A DNA stretch of 14,696 bases. Source: Actinomycetota bacterium (lineage in GTDB: Bacteria; Actinomycetota; Actinomycetes; Actinomycetales; Microbacteriaceae). Below, in pieces: positions 1-9,225 of the stretch. The position numbers and the translations under genes were made by a program. The DNA lies in assembly GCA_009703635.1 (NCBI GenBank), contig WLFS01000004.1, positions 1 through 14,696 on the forward strand, given 5' to 3'. Position 1 is the first letter of the stretch, and each line of letters begins with the position of its first letter. The notes below the pieces were generated by a model. The model was not told the DNA's origin, did not search any database, and was given only the letters and a program-made list of their open reading frames with translations.

Positions 1-536
1 AGCCTTCTGTCCATTGAGGCCTTCTGAATCCAACGGAAAGCCTCAGGTTCAGTGAGCTTCATCTTTTCACTGAGAACTGCTTTTGCTCGTTCCACTAGTT
101 TCCTAGTCTCAAGACGCTCCCCTAGATCTTGAATTTCTGTTTCAAGGGCAATCAATTGTGCGTGCCTCGATAAAGCTATTTCAATCGCCGGTAGCAAATC
201 CTGGGGTGAAAACGGCTTCACCAGAAAGGCCATTGCTCCAACTTCGGCGGCCCGAGTGACAAGCTCCTGCTGACTAAATGCGGTCAGAAGGACAACTGGA
301 ATCTTGAGTTCTGCAATCTTTTCTGCTGCTGAAAGCCCGTCAAGATCCGGCATCTTTATGTCCATCACCATTAGGTCTGGTTTTAGAGCAAAAGCTAGTT
401 CGACAGCTTTGTTGCCATCACCGGCTTCTCCAACAACATCAAAGCCCTTGTCCCTGAGAGTCTCTACGATGTCCATTCGAATAAGGGACTCGTCTTCAGC
501 AACGACCACGCGCCTTTGGGTAGTTTGCTCTGTCAT
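1..536 (-). CDS. pdtaR: ANTAR-type response regulator, PdtaR family (3' end missing)
   Basis: This is a response regulator whose output domain binds RNA: in characterised actinobacterial homologues (PdtaS/PdtaR) a cytosolic sensor kinase phosphorylates the receiver, and the ANTAR domain then acts on nascent transcripts as an antiterminator. My translation from the ATG at 536-534 gives 178 codons before the window edge. The receiver covers about residues 9-122, with acidic pocket E14/D15, phosphoacceptor D59 in VMDIKMP, T85 in LLTAF and K107 in LVKPF. A linker helix follows, then an ANTAR domain from about residue 133 that includes RAKAVL and EAFRWIQKASMDRR. Family members are about 200 residues, so roughly 20 are lost off the left edge. 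There is no Shine-Dalgarno sequence; a TATAGT box lies 7 bases before the ATG, suggesting a leaderless message. Location next to pyk is the usual actinobacterial arrangement. The family call is secure; the kinase partner is not in view. Confidence 0.93.
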   Translation of the reverse strand, partial: MTEQTTQRRVVVAEDESLIRMDIVETLRDKGFDVVGEAGDGNKAVELAFALKPDLMVMDIKMPDLDGLSAAEKIAELKIPVVLLTAFSQQELVTRAAEVGAMAFLVKPFSPQDLLPAIEIALSRHAQLIALETEIQDLGERLETRKLVERAKAVLSEKMKLTEPEAFRWIQKASMDRR

Positions 537-549
537 GTCGATAACTATA
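537..549 (-). promoter_or_regulatory. Probable leaderless promoter (-10 box) of pdtaR
   Basis: On the minus strand a TATAGT hexamer (plus coordinates 544-549) is followed by seven bases and then the ATG at 536. That spacing would put the transcription start at, or within a base of, the A of the start codon. No purine-rich ribosome binding site lies upstream of the ATG, which fits. Leaderless mRNAs with a TANNNT box at this distance are common in actinobacteria. No clear -35 element is visible; this is also common in that group. Inferred from spacing only. Confidence 0.5.
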
Positions 550-585
550 TGCCACTTGCAAGGAATGTGGTTGAAGCAAATCCAT

Positions 586-591
586 TAGACT
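586..591 (+). promoter_or_regulatory. Possible -10 box of the tRNA-Leu gene
   Basis: TAGACT matches TANNNT and lies 16 bases before the first base of the mature tRNA at 608, leaving space for a short 5' leader for RNase P to remove. No convincing -35 hexamer is seen at 16-19 bases upstream. It shares the 71 bp region 537-607 with the divergent pdtaR promoter. Weak call based on position and one hexamer. Confidence 0.28.
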
Positions 592-607
592 TCAAGGCGT
601 GGCACCG

Positions 608-693
608 GCCGGAATGGCGGAATGGCAGACGCGGAGCACTCAAAATGCTTTGTTCGAAAGGACGTGTGGGTTCAAATCCCACTTTCGGCACCA
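608..693 (+). tRNA. tRNA-Leu (anticodon CAA), CCA encoded
   Basis: The sequence folds as a complete class II tRNA. The acceptor stem pairs 608-614 with 683-689, with one G-U pair. The D stem pairs 617-619 with 630-632. The anticodon stem pairs 634-638 with 646-650 around loop 639-645, whose central bases C641-A643 give anticodon CAA (reads UUG). The long variable arm typical of Leu/Ser is present: 652-655 pairs with 660-663 around a GAAA tetraloop. The T stem pairs 666-670 with 678-682 around TTCAAAT. The discriminator is A690, as expected for leucine, and CCA at 691-693 is encoded. It is the only plus-strand gene here; its 3' end lies 8 bases from the end of pyk on the other strand. Short open reading frames across it are spurious. 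Confidence 0.96.
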
Positions 694-701
694 CGAAATC
701 A

Positions 702-2123
702 TCAGTTTGTAGCGCCTGAGCCAACCTTGTGCACTCGAAGAGTGTTGGTGGAGCCTGAGACCCCCGGTGGAGTACCTGCGACTACTACTACCTCATCACC
801 AGTCTTGCAAAGCCCCTCTGCCAGAACCGTAGTGTCGACCTGATCAAACATGTCATCAGTGTGATTCACCTTAGGCACCAGATATACATGAGATCCCCAA
901 ACCAGTGATAATCGGTTCGCAATCTCTGCATTAGGCGTGAACGTCAGAACAGGAACTGGCGATCGCAGTCTGGAGATTCTCTTTAGCGAATCGCCACTTT
1001 CAGTGAACACGCAAACATACTTAGACCCAAGAAGCTCTGCGATCTCCATGGCGGCGAGAGAAACAGCACCAGCATGAGTATGTGGCTTAGTACCTAAATC
1101 AGGTATTCGATCAAGCCCATTTTCCTCAGTCGACTGAATAATCTTTGCCATGGTTGCAACTGTCTCAACTGGGAACTCCCCCACGCTAGTTTCACCAGAA
1201 AGCATTAGAGCGTCAGCTCCGTCAAGAACTGCGTTCGCCACATCGCTTGTTTCGGCACGGGTTGGGATACTGGCGTGAATCATTGAATCAAGCATCTGGG
1301 TCGCAACAATTACTGGCTTAGCCCAGCGCCGAGCAAGCTCAACCGCTCTTTTCTGAACCAATGGGACCTGCTCAAGAGGCAGCTCTACCCCAAGGTCACC
1401 ACGGGCCACCATGATGCCATCAAAGGCGTCGATGATTTCTTCTAGGTTCTCTACTGCCTGCGGTTTCTCGATCTTGGCAATCACCGGGAGGATTCGACCC
1501 TCTTCCGTCATAATCTCGTGAACGCGAACAATGTCAGAGGCATTCCTAACGAATGAAAGAGCAATCATATCAACACCAACTTTGAGCGCCCAGCGAAGAT
1601 CTTCTTCATCCTTCTCCGATAAGGCAGGAACATTCACAGCTACACCGGGCAAGTTGATTCCCTTGTTGTTTGAAACATCTCCAGCAATTTCAACCTCTGT
1701 GGTCACTGTGGTTTTGGAAACTTCGGTAGCGCGCAGGCGTACTTTCCCATCGTCAATCAGTAGGAAATCGCCAACCTTCACATCTTCAGGCAAACCCTTG
1801 AAGGTTGTTCCACAAATGTTGACGTCGCCTTCGACATCGTCAATCGTGATCTTGAAAGTAGCGCCTTTTGCTAGGTGAACAGGTCCGTCTTTGAACTTTG
1901 CTAGACGGATCTTTGGGCCCTGGAGATCTACAAAGATACCGATTGACTTTCCCGAATCCAAAGCTGCCTTGCGCACGTTCTTGTAGATTCCTTCATGAAC
2001 ATCGTGGCTGCCGTGGCTGAGGTTCATTCTTGCTACGTCTACGCCGGCATCGATAATCGCTTTGATCTGGTCGTAACTCGAACTTGCTGGGCCTAGCGTT
2101 GCAACAATCTTTGCGCGTCTCAT
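702..2123 (-). CDS. pyk: Pyruvate kinase
   Basis: Cytosolic enzyme of lower glycolysis that transfers the phosphate of phosphoenolpyruvate to ADP, giving pyruvate and ATP. It has 473 residues, the usual bacterial length. The N-terminal barrel opens with RRAKIVATLGPAS; R32 and N34 in ARMNLSHGS belong to the substrate/metal site. The B domain occupies about residues 68-165. The second part of the barrel has K217 in VIAKIEKP (the catalytic lysine), E219 and D243 (in RGDLG; metal ligands), and the TRAETSDVANAVLDGADA block at about 288-305. A C-terminal regulatory domain runs from about 345 to the end. The ATG follows AGGA at a short spacing. It starts 31 bp after gltD, so it may share the gltBD transcript; no separate promoter is evident. 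There is no room for a terminator before the convergent tRNA. Confidence 0.97.
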   Translation of the reverse strand: MRRAKIVATLGPASSSYDQIKAIIDAGVDVARMNLSHGSHDVHEGIYKNVRKAALDSGKSIGIFVDLQGPKIRLAKFKDGPVHLAKGATFKITIDDVEGDVNICGTTFKGLPEDVKVGDFLLIDDGKVRLRATEVSKTTVTTEVEIAGDVSNNKGINLPGVAVNVPALSEKDEEDLRWALKVGVDMIALSFVRNASDIVRVHEIMTEEGRILPVIAKIEKPQAVENLEEIIDAFDGIMVARGDLGVELPLEQVPLVQKRAVELARRWAKPVIVATQMLDSMIHASIPTRAETSDVANAVLDGADALMLSGETSVGEFPVETVATMAKIIQSTEENGLDRIPDLGTKPHTHAGAVSLAAMEIAELLGSKYVCVFTESGDSLKRISRLRSPVPVLTFTPNAEIANRLSLVWGSHVYLVPKVNHTDDMFDQVDTTVLAEGLCKTGDEVVVVAGTPPGVSGSTNTLRVHKVGSGATN

Positions 2124-2154
2124 TTGTCCTATATTCTCTAATTGATTCTTCTTG

Positions 2155-3615
2155 TTAGCTGTAAACCGATATCGGCTGGTCAGAGGCCTTCACCGGTGAA
2201 GGCAATTCAGTGGCTCCTTCAAGGAACATATCAATGCTAGCGGCAGCAGCGCGACCTTCAGCAATGGCCCAGACGATAAGGGATTGTCCGCGACCGGCGT
2301 CCCCAGCAACAAAAACCCCCTCAAGCTCTGTTCCAAAGTTGTCCATTCTTGCAAAATTGCTATGGGAATCTAAAGCAATTTCAATCTCTGAGACAGCTGG
2401 TTCTACTTCAGGACCGCTAAAACCAAGAGCTAACAGCACCAAATCTGCTTCAATCACTCGCTCAGTTCCAGGGGTAGGTACTCGCTTGCCTTCAACAAAA
2501 GATGTGTCAGCGATTCTAATTCCAGAAACTTTTCCTTCTTTGCCGATGAATTCAACTGTTGAAGAAAGATACTTCCGCTCTCCAAATTCCTCATGAGCGC
2601 TACTGATTTCATACAGATTAGGAAAAGTTGGCCAAGGTTGAGAATCTGACCTACTCTCTGGAGGTCTCTGGCCGATTGCTAACGTAGTGACGCTAATTGC
2701 ACCCTGCCTGGTTGCAGTTCCTAAACAGTCGGCTCCAGTGTCACCACCGCCAAGAATCACGACACGTTTGCCTTCGGCGCTAACTTGATCTACCACGGTT
2801 AGGCCAGCCACAGCGCGATTTGCTTGAGTCAAGTACTCCATTGCGAAGTGAATACCCTCTAGATCTCGTCCTGGAACTTGAAGATCTCGAGGCAATGATG
2901 CACCAGTTGCGATTAGTACCGCGTCATATCTTCGACGAACATCCACCCAGGAGATGTCTTTTCCGATTTCAACCCCCACGCGAAAACGCACACCCTCTGC
3001 TTCAAGCTGAGCAATGCGTCGGTCGATGTGCTGTTTTTCCATCTTGAAGTCAGGGATTCCATAGCGGAGCAAGCCACCGACCCGGTCGTCTTTCTCGAAA
3101 ACGGCAACGGTATGACCTGCTCGGGCAAGTTGCTGAGCTGCTGCTAGCCCTGCTGGCCCTGAGCCAACCACGGCGACAGTTTTTCCAGTTAAACGTTCAG
3201 GTGTGTGAACTTGAACCCAGCCGTTATCAAAGGCGTCATCGATAATTGATACTTCTATTTCTTTGATTGTGACCGCTGGTTGGTTGATTGCCAGCACACA
3301 GCTTGATTCACAAGGCGCCGGACATAGTCTTCCGGTGAATTCTGGAAAATTGTTGGTTGCGTGGAGGCGCTCAATCGCGTTCTTGCCGTCCTTGCGCCAA
3401 ACCGCATCGTTCCACTCTGGAATCAGGTTTCCAAGTGGGCAACCGTGGTGACAAAACGGAACTCCACAGTCCATGCATCTTCCAGCCTGGTTTTGGACTA
3501 CTTCAGAGTTTCTGCGCTCGTAAACTTCCTTCCAGTCCATGATTCGAACTGGAACTGGTCTGCGCTCAGCAGTCTTGCGTTCAGTTGTCTTTAGAAATCC
3601 TCTTGGGTCAGCCAC
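2155..3615 (-). CDS. gltD: Glutamate synthase (NADPH) small subunit
   Basis: The small subunit oxidises NADPH on FAD and passes electrons through Fe-S clusters to the large subunit, which makes glutamate from glutamine and 2-oxoglutarate. It has 486 residues, normal for the family. Cysteines 47, 50, 55 and 59 and a second group at 98, 102 and 106 are the N-terminal cluster ligands. The FAD Rossmann motif [10 protein letters not shown] lies at 151-160 and the NADPH-binding GGGDTGADC at 289-297. A late [13 protein letters not shown] motif closes the FAD site. The start is GTG at 3615-3613, overlapping the end of gltB by 8 bp. A GGAGG (3622-3626) six bases upstream supports this start and suggests translational coupling with gltB, as expected for subunits of one complex. 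Confidence 0.96.
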   Translation of the reverse strand: MADPRGFLKTTERKTAERRPVPVRIMDWKEVYERRNSEVVQNQAGRCMDCGVPFCHHGCPLGNLIPEWNDAVWRKDGKNAIERLHATNNFPEFTGRLCPAPCESSCVLAINQPAVTIKEIEVSIIDDAFDNGWVQVHTPERLTGKTVAVVGSGPAGLAAAQQLARAGHTVAVFEKDDRVGGLLRYGIPDFKMEKQHIDRRIAQLEAEGVRFRVGVEIGKDISWVDVRRRYDAVLIATGASLPRDLQVPGRDLEGIHFAMEYLTQANRAVAGLTVVDQVSAEGKRVVILGGGDTGADCLGTATRQGAISVTTLAIGQRPPESRSDSQPWPTFPNLYEISSAHEEFGERKYLSSTVEFIGKEGKVSGIRIADTSFVEGKRVPTPGTERVIEADLVLLALGFSGPEVEPAVSEIEIALDSHSNFARMDNFGTELEGVFVAGDAGRGQSLIVWAIAEGRAAAASIDMFLEGATELPSPVKASDQPISVYS

Positions 3616-6600
3616 TTGTGGCCTCCAGTATCTGCTTCCAAACTACGTCACCGTCAGGGTCAAGTCCCTTGCCAGCTGCAGACGAGCGAATTTGACTAAC
3701 ACTTGCAAAATCAGTTGGCATCACAACCGCGAAATTTTGCTTTTCGTCTTCAAAGTTCTCAAGTAATCGCTTCGCGAGCAAGGATCTCGTTTCGAGCTCA
3801 TGCGTAGTTATCAACTGCTTTAGCTCTTTAGCAAGGGCATCGTCCAGCGGTAGCACCCGTAAGTCATCTGCTTTCAAAGCTTCTGGGTTCACAAGTTCCG
3901 TGCGGAGTTTGTAGACAAAGGCATAGCCACCACTCATCCCGGCACCAAGGTTTCTACCAGTACGTCCAAGAATTACTGCTCGCCCACCAGTCATGTATTC
4001 GAGCGCGTGATCTCCAACTCCCTCAACTACAGCCGTAGCACCGGAATTTCGAACTAGGAATCGCTCCCCTACTATTCCTGACAAGTACATACTTCCGCTG
4101 GTAGCTCCGTAGCCAATGACGTTGCCGGCGATGATGTTTTCTTCGGCTGTGAAGCCGGAGGTTTCATCAGGTCTAACGACGATCGTTCCGCCACTAAGGC
4201 CCTTGCCAACGTAATCGTTTGAGTCACCGACCAGAATCAACTTCAAACCCCTAGGCACAAATGCGCCAAAGGATTGTCCAGCGGATCCAGTAAGTGTGAC
4301 TTCAATGGTCGAATCCGCGAGACCTTCTGCGCCAAATCGCTTGGTAATCTCATGTCCAAGCATGGTCCCAACAGCCTGTTCAGTGTTTCGAATAGGTAGC
4401 TCGATTTGTACTGGCTGTGCATCTTCAAGAGCTTTTTCAGACACTGAGATCAATTTGTGGTCAAAGTGCTTCTCAAGTTCATGATTCTGAGAGGTGAAGC
4501 GGCGCTTAGGGGCGTTCACTCCCAATCCTGAACCCTGCAGAATCGGTGTTAGGTCTAGACCATCAGCCTTCCAATGAGATACCGCACGGTTGACATCAAG
4601 AAGATCTGTTTGACCAATTGCCTCGTCGAGAGAACGGAATCCAAGGCTGGCCAGAATCTCTCTGACCTCTTCAGCTAGGAACTCAAAGAAGTTGACTACA
4701 AACTCCGGCTTGCCGGAGAATCTCTCCCTAAGCAAAGGATTTTGTGTTGCAACGCCAACCGGGCAAGTGTCAAGGTGGCAAACCCTCATCAAGATACAAC
4801 CCGATACAACCAGAGGCGCAGTGGCGAAACCAAACTCTTCGGCACCAAGTAGAGCAGCAACAATAACGTCCTTGCCCGTTTTCATCTGACCATCAACCTG
4901 CACGGATACGCGATCACGCAAACCGTTAAGCATCAGTGTTTGCTGCGTTTCTGCAAGGCCGAGCTCCCAAGGGGTGCCGGCGTGCTTTAGAGAGTTCAGT
5001 GGAGAAGCTCCAGTTCCCCCATCGTGACCTGAAACTAAGATCACATCAGCTTTAGCCTTGGCTACACCTGCAGCAACCGTGCCGATTCCCACCTGGCTTA
5101 CCAGTTTTACGTGAACACGAGCGGAAGAGTTAGCCCGCTTAAGATCGAAAATCAATTGCTTTAGATCCTCAATTGAATAGATATCGTGATGAGGCGGCGG
5201 TGAAATTAGTCCAACACCAGGAGTGGAATGCCGAGTCTTAGCAATCCACGGGTAGATCTTGTTGGCTGCGAGCTGGCCACCTTCACCAGGCTTTGCTCCC
5301 TGTGCCATCTTTATCTGAATGTCGTCGGCATTCGAAAGATACATGCTCGTCACACCAAAGCGCCCAGAGGCAACCTGTTTAATGGCACTTCGGCGTTCTG
5401 GATCAAGAAGTCTCTCTAAATCCTCTCCACCTTCTCCGGTATTTGATTTAGCTCCTAAACGATTCATCGCTATAGCTAGGGTCTCGTGAGCTTCTTGAGA
5501 AATTGAACCGTAACTCATGGCTCCAGTAGAGAACCGTTTGACGATCTCGCTTACCGGTTCAACTTCCTCGATAGGCACAGCTGGTCTGACGCCAGTTTTG
5601 AACTCAAACAGGCCACGAAGTGTCATAAGGCGCTCGGCCTGATCATCTACTGATTTGGTGTACTGCTTGAAAATGTCGTAGCGCTTTGAGCGAGTTGAAT
5701 GCTGCAACTTGAATACGGTTTCTGGATTGAAAAGGTGCGGTGGACCCTCACGACGCCACTGGTACTCCCCTCCAACTTCAAGGTTTCGATGAATATTCAC
5801 TGCTCGCTCGACCGGGTAAGCGCTCGAGTGTCTGGAAGCAATTTCTTGATGCAGCACCTCTATACCGATACCACCAAGTTGAGAAATCGTGCCAGTGAAG
5901 TACTTGTCAATTACTTCGGGGTTCAAACCGATAGCTTCAAAACACTGAGCTCCACTGTAAGAAGAAACCGTGGAGATTCCCATTTTCGACATGATCTTCA
6001 AAACGCCCTTGCCAAGTGACTTTATGAGATTGCTGGCGGCTTGCTCGAAGCTAATGCCTTCCAAAGTCCCATCCTTGACCATAAGTTCAACGGTTTCCAG
6101 AGCTAGATATGGATTCACTGCTGCTGCTCCATAACCAACCAGTGCGGCAACGTGATGAACCTCGCGCACATCACCAGCTTCAACAACAAGCCCAACCATG
6201 GTGCGGCGACCAGTTCGGATCAAATGGTGATGAACCGAAGAGGTCAGCAACAGCGAAGGAATCGGGGCTAAATCCCTGTTTGAATTTCGATCCGACAAGA
6301 TCAAGTAAGTAATGCCTTCGTTGATGGCTGTATCTACTTCTTCACAAATCTTCGCTAGTCGCTCTTCGAGAGCTTCCGCTCCATCGGCGACTCTATAAAG
6401 ACCTTGAACAACGAACGCTTCTCCGCTGCCCGGGATTTCATCAATGTGCTTGATTTTGGCAAGTTCGTCATTACTCAATGCTGGGAAATCTAGTATTACT
6501 TGACGAGCATGTGTAGGCCCAATCGCGAGTAGATTTCGCTCAGGACCAATTCCCGTGCTCAAGGAAGTCACTACTTCCTCGCGGATTGCATCTAATGGCG

Positions 6601-8164
6601 GATTAGTGACCTGCGCGAACTGTTGGACGAAATAATCAAACAGCAATCTCGGTCTATCGCTGATAGCTGCAATTGGAGTATCTGAACCCATCGCCCCAAG
6701 TGGCTCGGCTCCAGCCAGCGCCATTGGGCGAAGCAGAATCTTTAGTTCTTCTTCGGTGTAGCCGAAAGTACGCTGACGCCTGTTTACCGAAGAGGTCGTA
6801 TGTGCAATGTGCTCACGATCTGGCAGATCTCTTAGATTGATTCGATTCTCACTTAGCCAGGTTTCCCAAGGTTCTTGTGCAGAAATTTCCGCTTTGATTT
6901 CATCGTCTTCAATGATTCGACCTGCAGCAGTGTCGACAAGGAACATCTTTCCAGGCTGCAACCTTCCCTTGCGAACAATCTTTGAAGGCTCAATGTCTGC
7001 TACGCCAATCTCTGACGCTAGGACTACCAAGCCATCCTCGGTAATGATGTAGCGACCAGGACGCAAACCATTACGGTCTAAAGTAGCCCCGACGAGTGAA
7101 CCATCGGTAAAGATAACTGCAGCGGGACCGTCCCAGGCTTCCATCAGCATGGAGTGATACTCGTAAAAACTTTTTCGAGCCGGTTCAATTGCAGTGTGCT
7201 TTTCCCAGGCCTCTGGAATCATCATCATCATCGCGTGTGGTAATGATCTGCCAGCGAGGTATAGCAGCTCAACTACCTCATCGAAAGAAGCGCTGTCACT
7301 AGCTCCAGGGGTGATGATTGGCTTTAGGGATTCGATGTCTCCTAGAAGTTCTGACTGAAGTTGCGCCTCACGAGCTCGCATCCAGTTTCGATTGCCTCGA
7401 ACAGTATTAATCTCGCCGTTATGGGCGATCATTCGATAGGGGTGCGCAAGCGGCCAAGAAGGGAAAGTGTTGGTTGAAAACCTTGAGTGCACCAGAGCAA
7501 GAGTTGAAACCATAGAGCGATTGCTTAGATCTGGGAAGAATGGCTCAAGTTGCAAAGTAGTAACCATGCCCTTATAGACGATCGTCTTGGCGGAAAGTGA
7601 TGGGTGGTACAACCCGATCTCACGCTCGCTACGCTTGCGGAGCCTAAATAGAGCACGTTCTAGATCTAGCTGCCTCGCGCCGGAAGTGCTCTCAACAAAA
7701 ACTTGACTGATAAATGGCATGGCGGCTTTTGCCAGATCGCCCAAAACTTCTGGGTTTGTTGGCACATCTCGCCACTGCAGAACACTTAGTTGTTCCTGGG
7801 AGGCAATTTTGGCGAACTTCTCTCGCTCTAAACTTCGCTCGCCTGCATCGGTTGATTCGAATACGAGACCAACTCCAAATTCGCCTGGCGCGGGAAGAGG
7901 AAGTTTTAGTTCGTCTCTGAAGAAAGCGTCAGGTACCTGAAGCAAGATTCCTGCCCCGTCACCAGTTCCAGCATCAGAACCAATAGCTCCGCGGTGCTCT
8001 AGGTTGCGGAGTGCATTTAGTGCGGTTTCGATGATGTCATAACCAGCGGTTCCCCTAAGGGTGGCAACCATAGCTAAACCGCAAGCGTCCTTCTCGAATT
8101 CTTGCTTGTAAAGACCAGAGCGCGGAAAAGTGCCAAAGCGTTCAAACGGGGAAACGGCAGGCAT
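3608..8164 (-). CDS. gltB: Glutamate synthase (NADPH) large subunit
   Basis: Large subunit of GOGAT in the cytosol: it releases ammonia from glutamine, channels it through the protein and joins it to 2-oxoglutarate, forming two glutamates. At 1518 residues it is full length. A class II glutaminase domain begins at Cys28 (DACGLAMVA), the expected N-terminal nucleophile after removal of a 27-residue propeptide. A central domain occupies roughly 470-780. The FMN/synthase domain follows, with GEGGED and the 3Fe-4S cysteines 1123, 1129 and 1134 in the family pattern CX5CHLX3C. The C-terminal GXGXG beta-helix runs from about 1285 to 1420. The ATG has GGAG six bases upstream; another ATG four bases earlier is out of frame. 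It is followed by gltD with an 8 bp overlap and preceded by the largest gap in the block, so a promoter there is likely. Confidence 0.98.
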   Translation of the reverse strand: MPAVSPFERFGTFPRSGLYKQEFEKDACGLAMVATLRGTAGYDIIETALNALRNLEHRGAIGSDAGTGDGAGILLQVPDAFFRDELKLPLPAPGEFGVGLVFESTDAGERSLEREKFAKIASQEQLSVLQWRDVPTNPEVLGDLAKAAMPFISQVFVESTSGARQLDLERALFRLRKRSEREIGLYHPSLSAKTIVYKGMVTTLQLEPFFPDLSNRSMVSTLALVHSRFSTNTFPSWPLAHPYRMIAHNGEINTVRGNRNWMRAREAQLQSELLGDIESLKPIITPGASDSASFDEVVELLYLAGRSLPHAMMMMIPEAWEKHTAIEPARKSFYEYHSMLMEAWDGPAAVIFTDGSLVGATLDRNGLRPGRYIITEDGLVVLASEIGVADIEPSKIVRKGRLQPGKMFLVDTAAGRIIEDDEIKAEISAQEPWETWLSENRINLRDLPDREHIAHTTSSVNRRQRTFGYTEEELKILLRPMALAGAEPLGAMGSDTPIAAISDRPRLLFDYFVQQFAQVTNPPLDAIREEVVTSLSTGIGPERNLLAIGPTHARQVILDFPALSNDELAKIKHIDEIPGSGEAFVVQGLYRVADGAEALEERLAKICEEVDTAINEGITYLILSDRNSNRDLAPIPSLLLTSSVHHHLIRTGRRTMVGLVVEAGDVREVHHVAALVGYGAAAVNPYLALETVELMVKDGTLEGISFEQAASNLIKSLGKGVLKIMSKMGISTVSSYSGAQCFEAIGLNPEVIDKYFTGTISQLGGIGIEVLHQEIASRHSSAYPVERAVNIHRNLEVGGEYQWRREGPPHLFNPETVFKLQHSTRSKRYDIFKQYTKSVDDQAERLMTLRGLFEFKTGVRPAVPIEEVEPVSEIVKRFSTGAMSYGSISQEAHETLAIAMNRLGAKSNTGEGGEDLERLLDPERRSAIKQVASGRFGVTSMYLSNADDIQIKMAQGAKPGEGGQLAANKIYPWIAKTRHSTPGVGLISPPPHHDIYSIEDLKQLIFDLKRANSSARVHVKLVSQVGIGTVAAGVAKAKADVILVSGHDGGTGASPLNSLKHAGTPWELGLAETQQTLMLNGLRDRVSVQVDGQMKTGKDVIVAALLGAEEFGFATAPLVVSGCILMRVCHLDTCPVGVATQNPLLRERFSGKPEFVVNFFEFLAEEVREILASLGFRSLDEAIGQTDLLDVNRAVSHWKADGLDLTPILQGSGLGVNAPKRRFTSQNHELEKHFDHKLISVSEKALEDAQPVQIELPIRNTEQAVGTMLGHEITKRFGAEGLADSTIEVTLTGSAGQSFGAFVPRGLKLILVGDSNDYVGKGLSGGTIVVRPDETSGFTAEENIIAGNVIGYGATSGSMYLSGIVGERFLVRNSGATAVVEGVGDHALEYMTGGRAVILGRTGRNLGAGMSGGYAFVYKLRTELVNPEALKADDLRVLPLDDALAKELKQLITTHELETRSLLAKRLLENFEDEKQNFAVVMPTDFASVSQIRSSAAGKGLDPDGDVVWKQILEATSG
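3622..3626 (-). promoter_or_regulatory. Ribosome binding site fixing the GTG start of gltD
   Basis: GGAGG on the minus strand with a six-base spacer to the GTG at 3615. It lies inside the last codons of gltB, so gltD keeps its own initiation signal despite the overlap. Confidence 0.8.
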
Positions 8165-8170
8165 GCATCA

Positions 8171-8174
8171 CTCC
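8171..8174 (-). promoter_or_regulatory. Ribosome binding site of gltB
   Basis: GGAG followed by TGATGC and then the ATG at 8164. The six-base spacer selects this ATG over the out-of-frame ATG at 8168-8166. Confidence 0.75.
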
Positions 8175-8232
8175 AATCGAGAATATTGAAGGGACAACGC
8201 TGGCCCGTACGACAGTTATTTAGAAAACTGGA

Positions 8233-8256
8233 AGAAAGGCACTTGTGATGCCATTT
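8233..8256 (-). terminator. Weak candidate terminator after lgt
   Basis: On the minus strand GGCAT (8252-8248) can pair with GTGCC (8242-8238), with one G-U pair, around a five-base loop. It is flanked by AAA upstream and TTTCTT downstream. A second tight hairpin, GCCC/GGGC at 8261-8272, overlaps the lgt stop. The stem is short and the T-run broken, so termination may be partial. Confidence 0.3.
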
Positions 8257-8271
8257 GGGGGCCCTGTGGGG

Positions 8272-9225
8272 CTACTTATCCGATACTAGCTTATTGCCCT
8301 CGTCGTTTGGAGCATCAGATTCTCCAGTTTGCGCCTCAGCAACTGGCTTATCCTCAACTACTGGGGTAGGAAGCGATGGCGCTTTGCCTGGCTTATAGAC
8401 GGTGTCTTCAAGTCCTGGGTGGCGTTTGGCTTGGATCATAATTATGGCCAAACCTAGGGTGATGCCAGCGATGGCCGACCAGATGTTTACTCGCAGTCCT
8501 AGCAAGATTTCACTCGGGTCAATGCGAATAGCTTCAATCCAGACTCTTCCGATCGAGTAGTACACCAAGTACAGACCCATCATCTTTCCCCAACGCAAAT
8601 TGAATTTTTGATCGGCCGCTAGCAATAGAGCAACCCCAGCTAAAGACCAGATCGACTCATAGAGAAATGTCGGGTGGAATAAAACTCCCTCTGGAAGACC
8701 TGCGGGATAAGCGGGATTGCTACTGGAAATCTCAAGACCCCAAGGCAGATCAGTAGGGGTACCAAAAAGCTCATTATTGAAATAGTTTCCCCAGCGTCCA
8801 ACTGCTTGAGCAAGTAAAACTCCCGGTGCAACGGCGTCCAGGTATGAGGTGAACTTGATCCCGGCAGCGCGAGCTCCGATAGCAGCTCCTATGGCCCCAA
8901 AAATCAACGCTCCATAAATAGCAAGTCCGCCTTCCCAGATTCTGAAGACCGCAAGCAAATCGGCGCCAGGAAAGAAGTAATCATTTGGGTGTGTCAAAAC
9001 ATGGAAAAATCGACCACCGAGGATTCCAAGCGGAATTGCCCATAGAGAAATGTCTAGTGCAATTCCAGACTCCGCACCCCTTGAACGCAACCTTGACTCG
9101 GTCAAAATCAAGGCGAGAATGATTCCAGCAAGGATGAACATCGCATAAAAATGAATCCTAAATGGACCGAGCTCAATGTAGCTAACGTCCGGTGAAGGAA
9201 TCGATAAGAGGATGAATCTCTTCAT
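8272..9225 (-). CDS. lgt: Prolipoprotein diacylglyceryl transferase
   Basis: Polytopic membrane enzyme that transfers diacylglycerol from phosphatidylglycerol to the lipobox cysteine of prolipoproteins, the first step of lipoprotein maturation. It has 317 residues. The start region LLSIPSPDVSYIELGP is typical of the family, with membrane segments at about 25-43, 60-75, 100-120, 131-143, 190-204, 215-230 and 247-265. The signature GRWGNYFNNELFG at 143-155 supplies R144, N147 and E152, and R227/E231 in GRVWIE match the conserved late pair. The position of E. coli His103 is Tyr104 here. Residues from about 268 on form a hydrophilic, acidic tail. Its ATG overlaps the trpA stop in ATGA, so it is probably the last gene of the trp transcript. 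An AAGGA eight bases upstream serves as the binding site. Confidence 0.96.
   Translation of the reverse strand: MKRFILLSIPSPDVSYIELGPFRIHFYAMFILAGIILALILTESRLRSRGAESGIALDISLWAIPLGILGGRFFHVLTHPNDYFFPGADLLAVFRIWEGGLAIYGALIFGAIGAAIGARAAGIKFTSYLDAVAPGVLLAQAVGRWGNYFNNELFGTPTDLPWGLEISSSNPAYPAGLPEGVLFHPTFLYESIWSLAGVALLLAADQKFNLRWGKMMGLYLVYYSIGRVWIEAIRIDPSEILLGLRVNIWSAIAGITLGLAIIMIQAKRHPGLEDTVYKPGKAPSLPTPVVEDKPVAEAQTGESDAPNDEGNKLVSDK

Larger units (their letters stand above)
8165..8271 (-). promoter_or_regulatory. lgt-gltB intergenic region, probable gltB promoter region
   Basis: This 107 bp gap is the largest inside the minus-strand block and the natural place for the gltBD promoter. A TATTCT at 8181-8186 matches the TANNNT pattern and would give a very short leader that still includes the GGAG; an AT-rich TAAATA further upstream is an alternative. 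Neither has a good -35 element. I found no clear palindromic nitrogen-regulator operator. The assignment rests on position, not on a strong motif. Confidence 0.4.

Noticed and set aside
304..588. Plus-strand reading frame of 94 codons opposite the response regulator
   Set aside because: It is a shadow of the pdtaR coding strand, with serine-rich composition and no ribosome site.
732..744. CACTC-GAA-GAGTG hairpin as a tRNA or pyk terminator
   Set aside because: The stem is only 5 bp, there is no T-run on either strand, and it lies in pyk coding sequence.
516..843. Short plus-strand frames across the tRNA and the pyk 3' end
   Set aside because: They run through a structurally perfect tRNA-Leu and have no protein-like features.
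5699..6019. 106-codon plus-strand frame inside gltB
   Set aside because: It lies opposite strongly conserved glutamate synthase sequence; no start signal and no recognisable motif.
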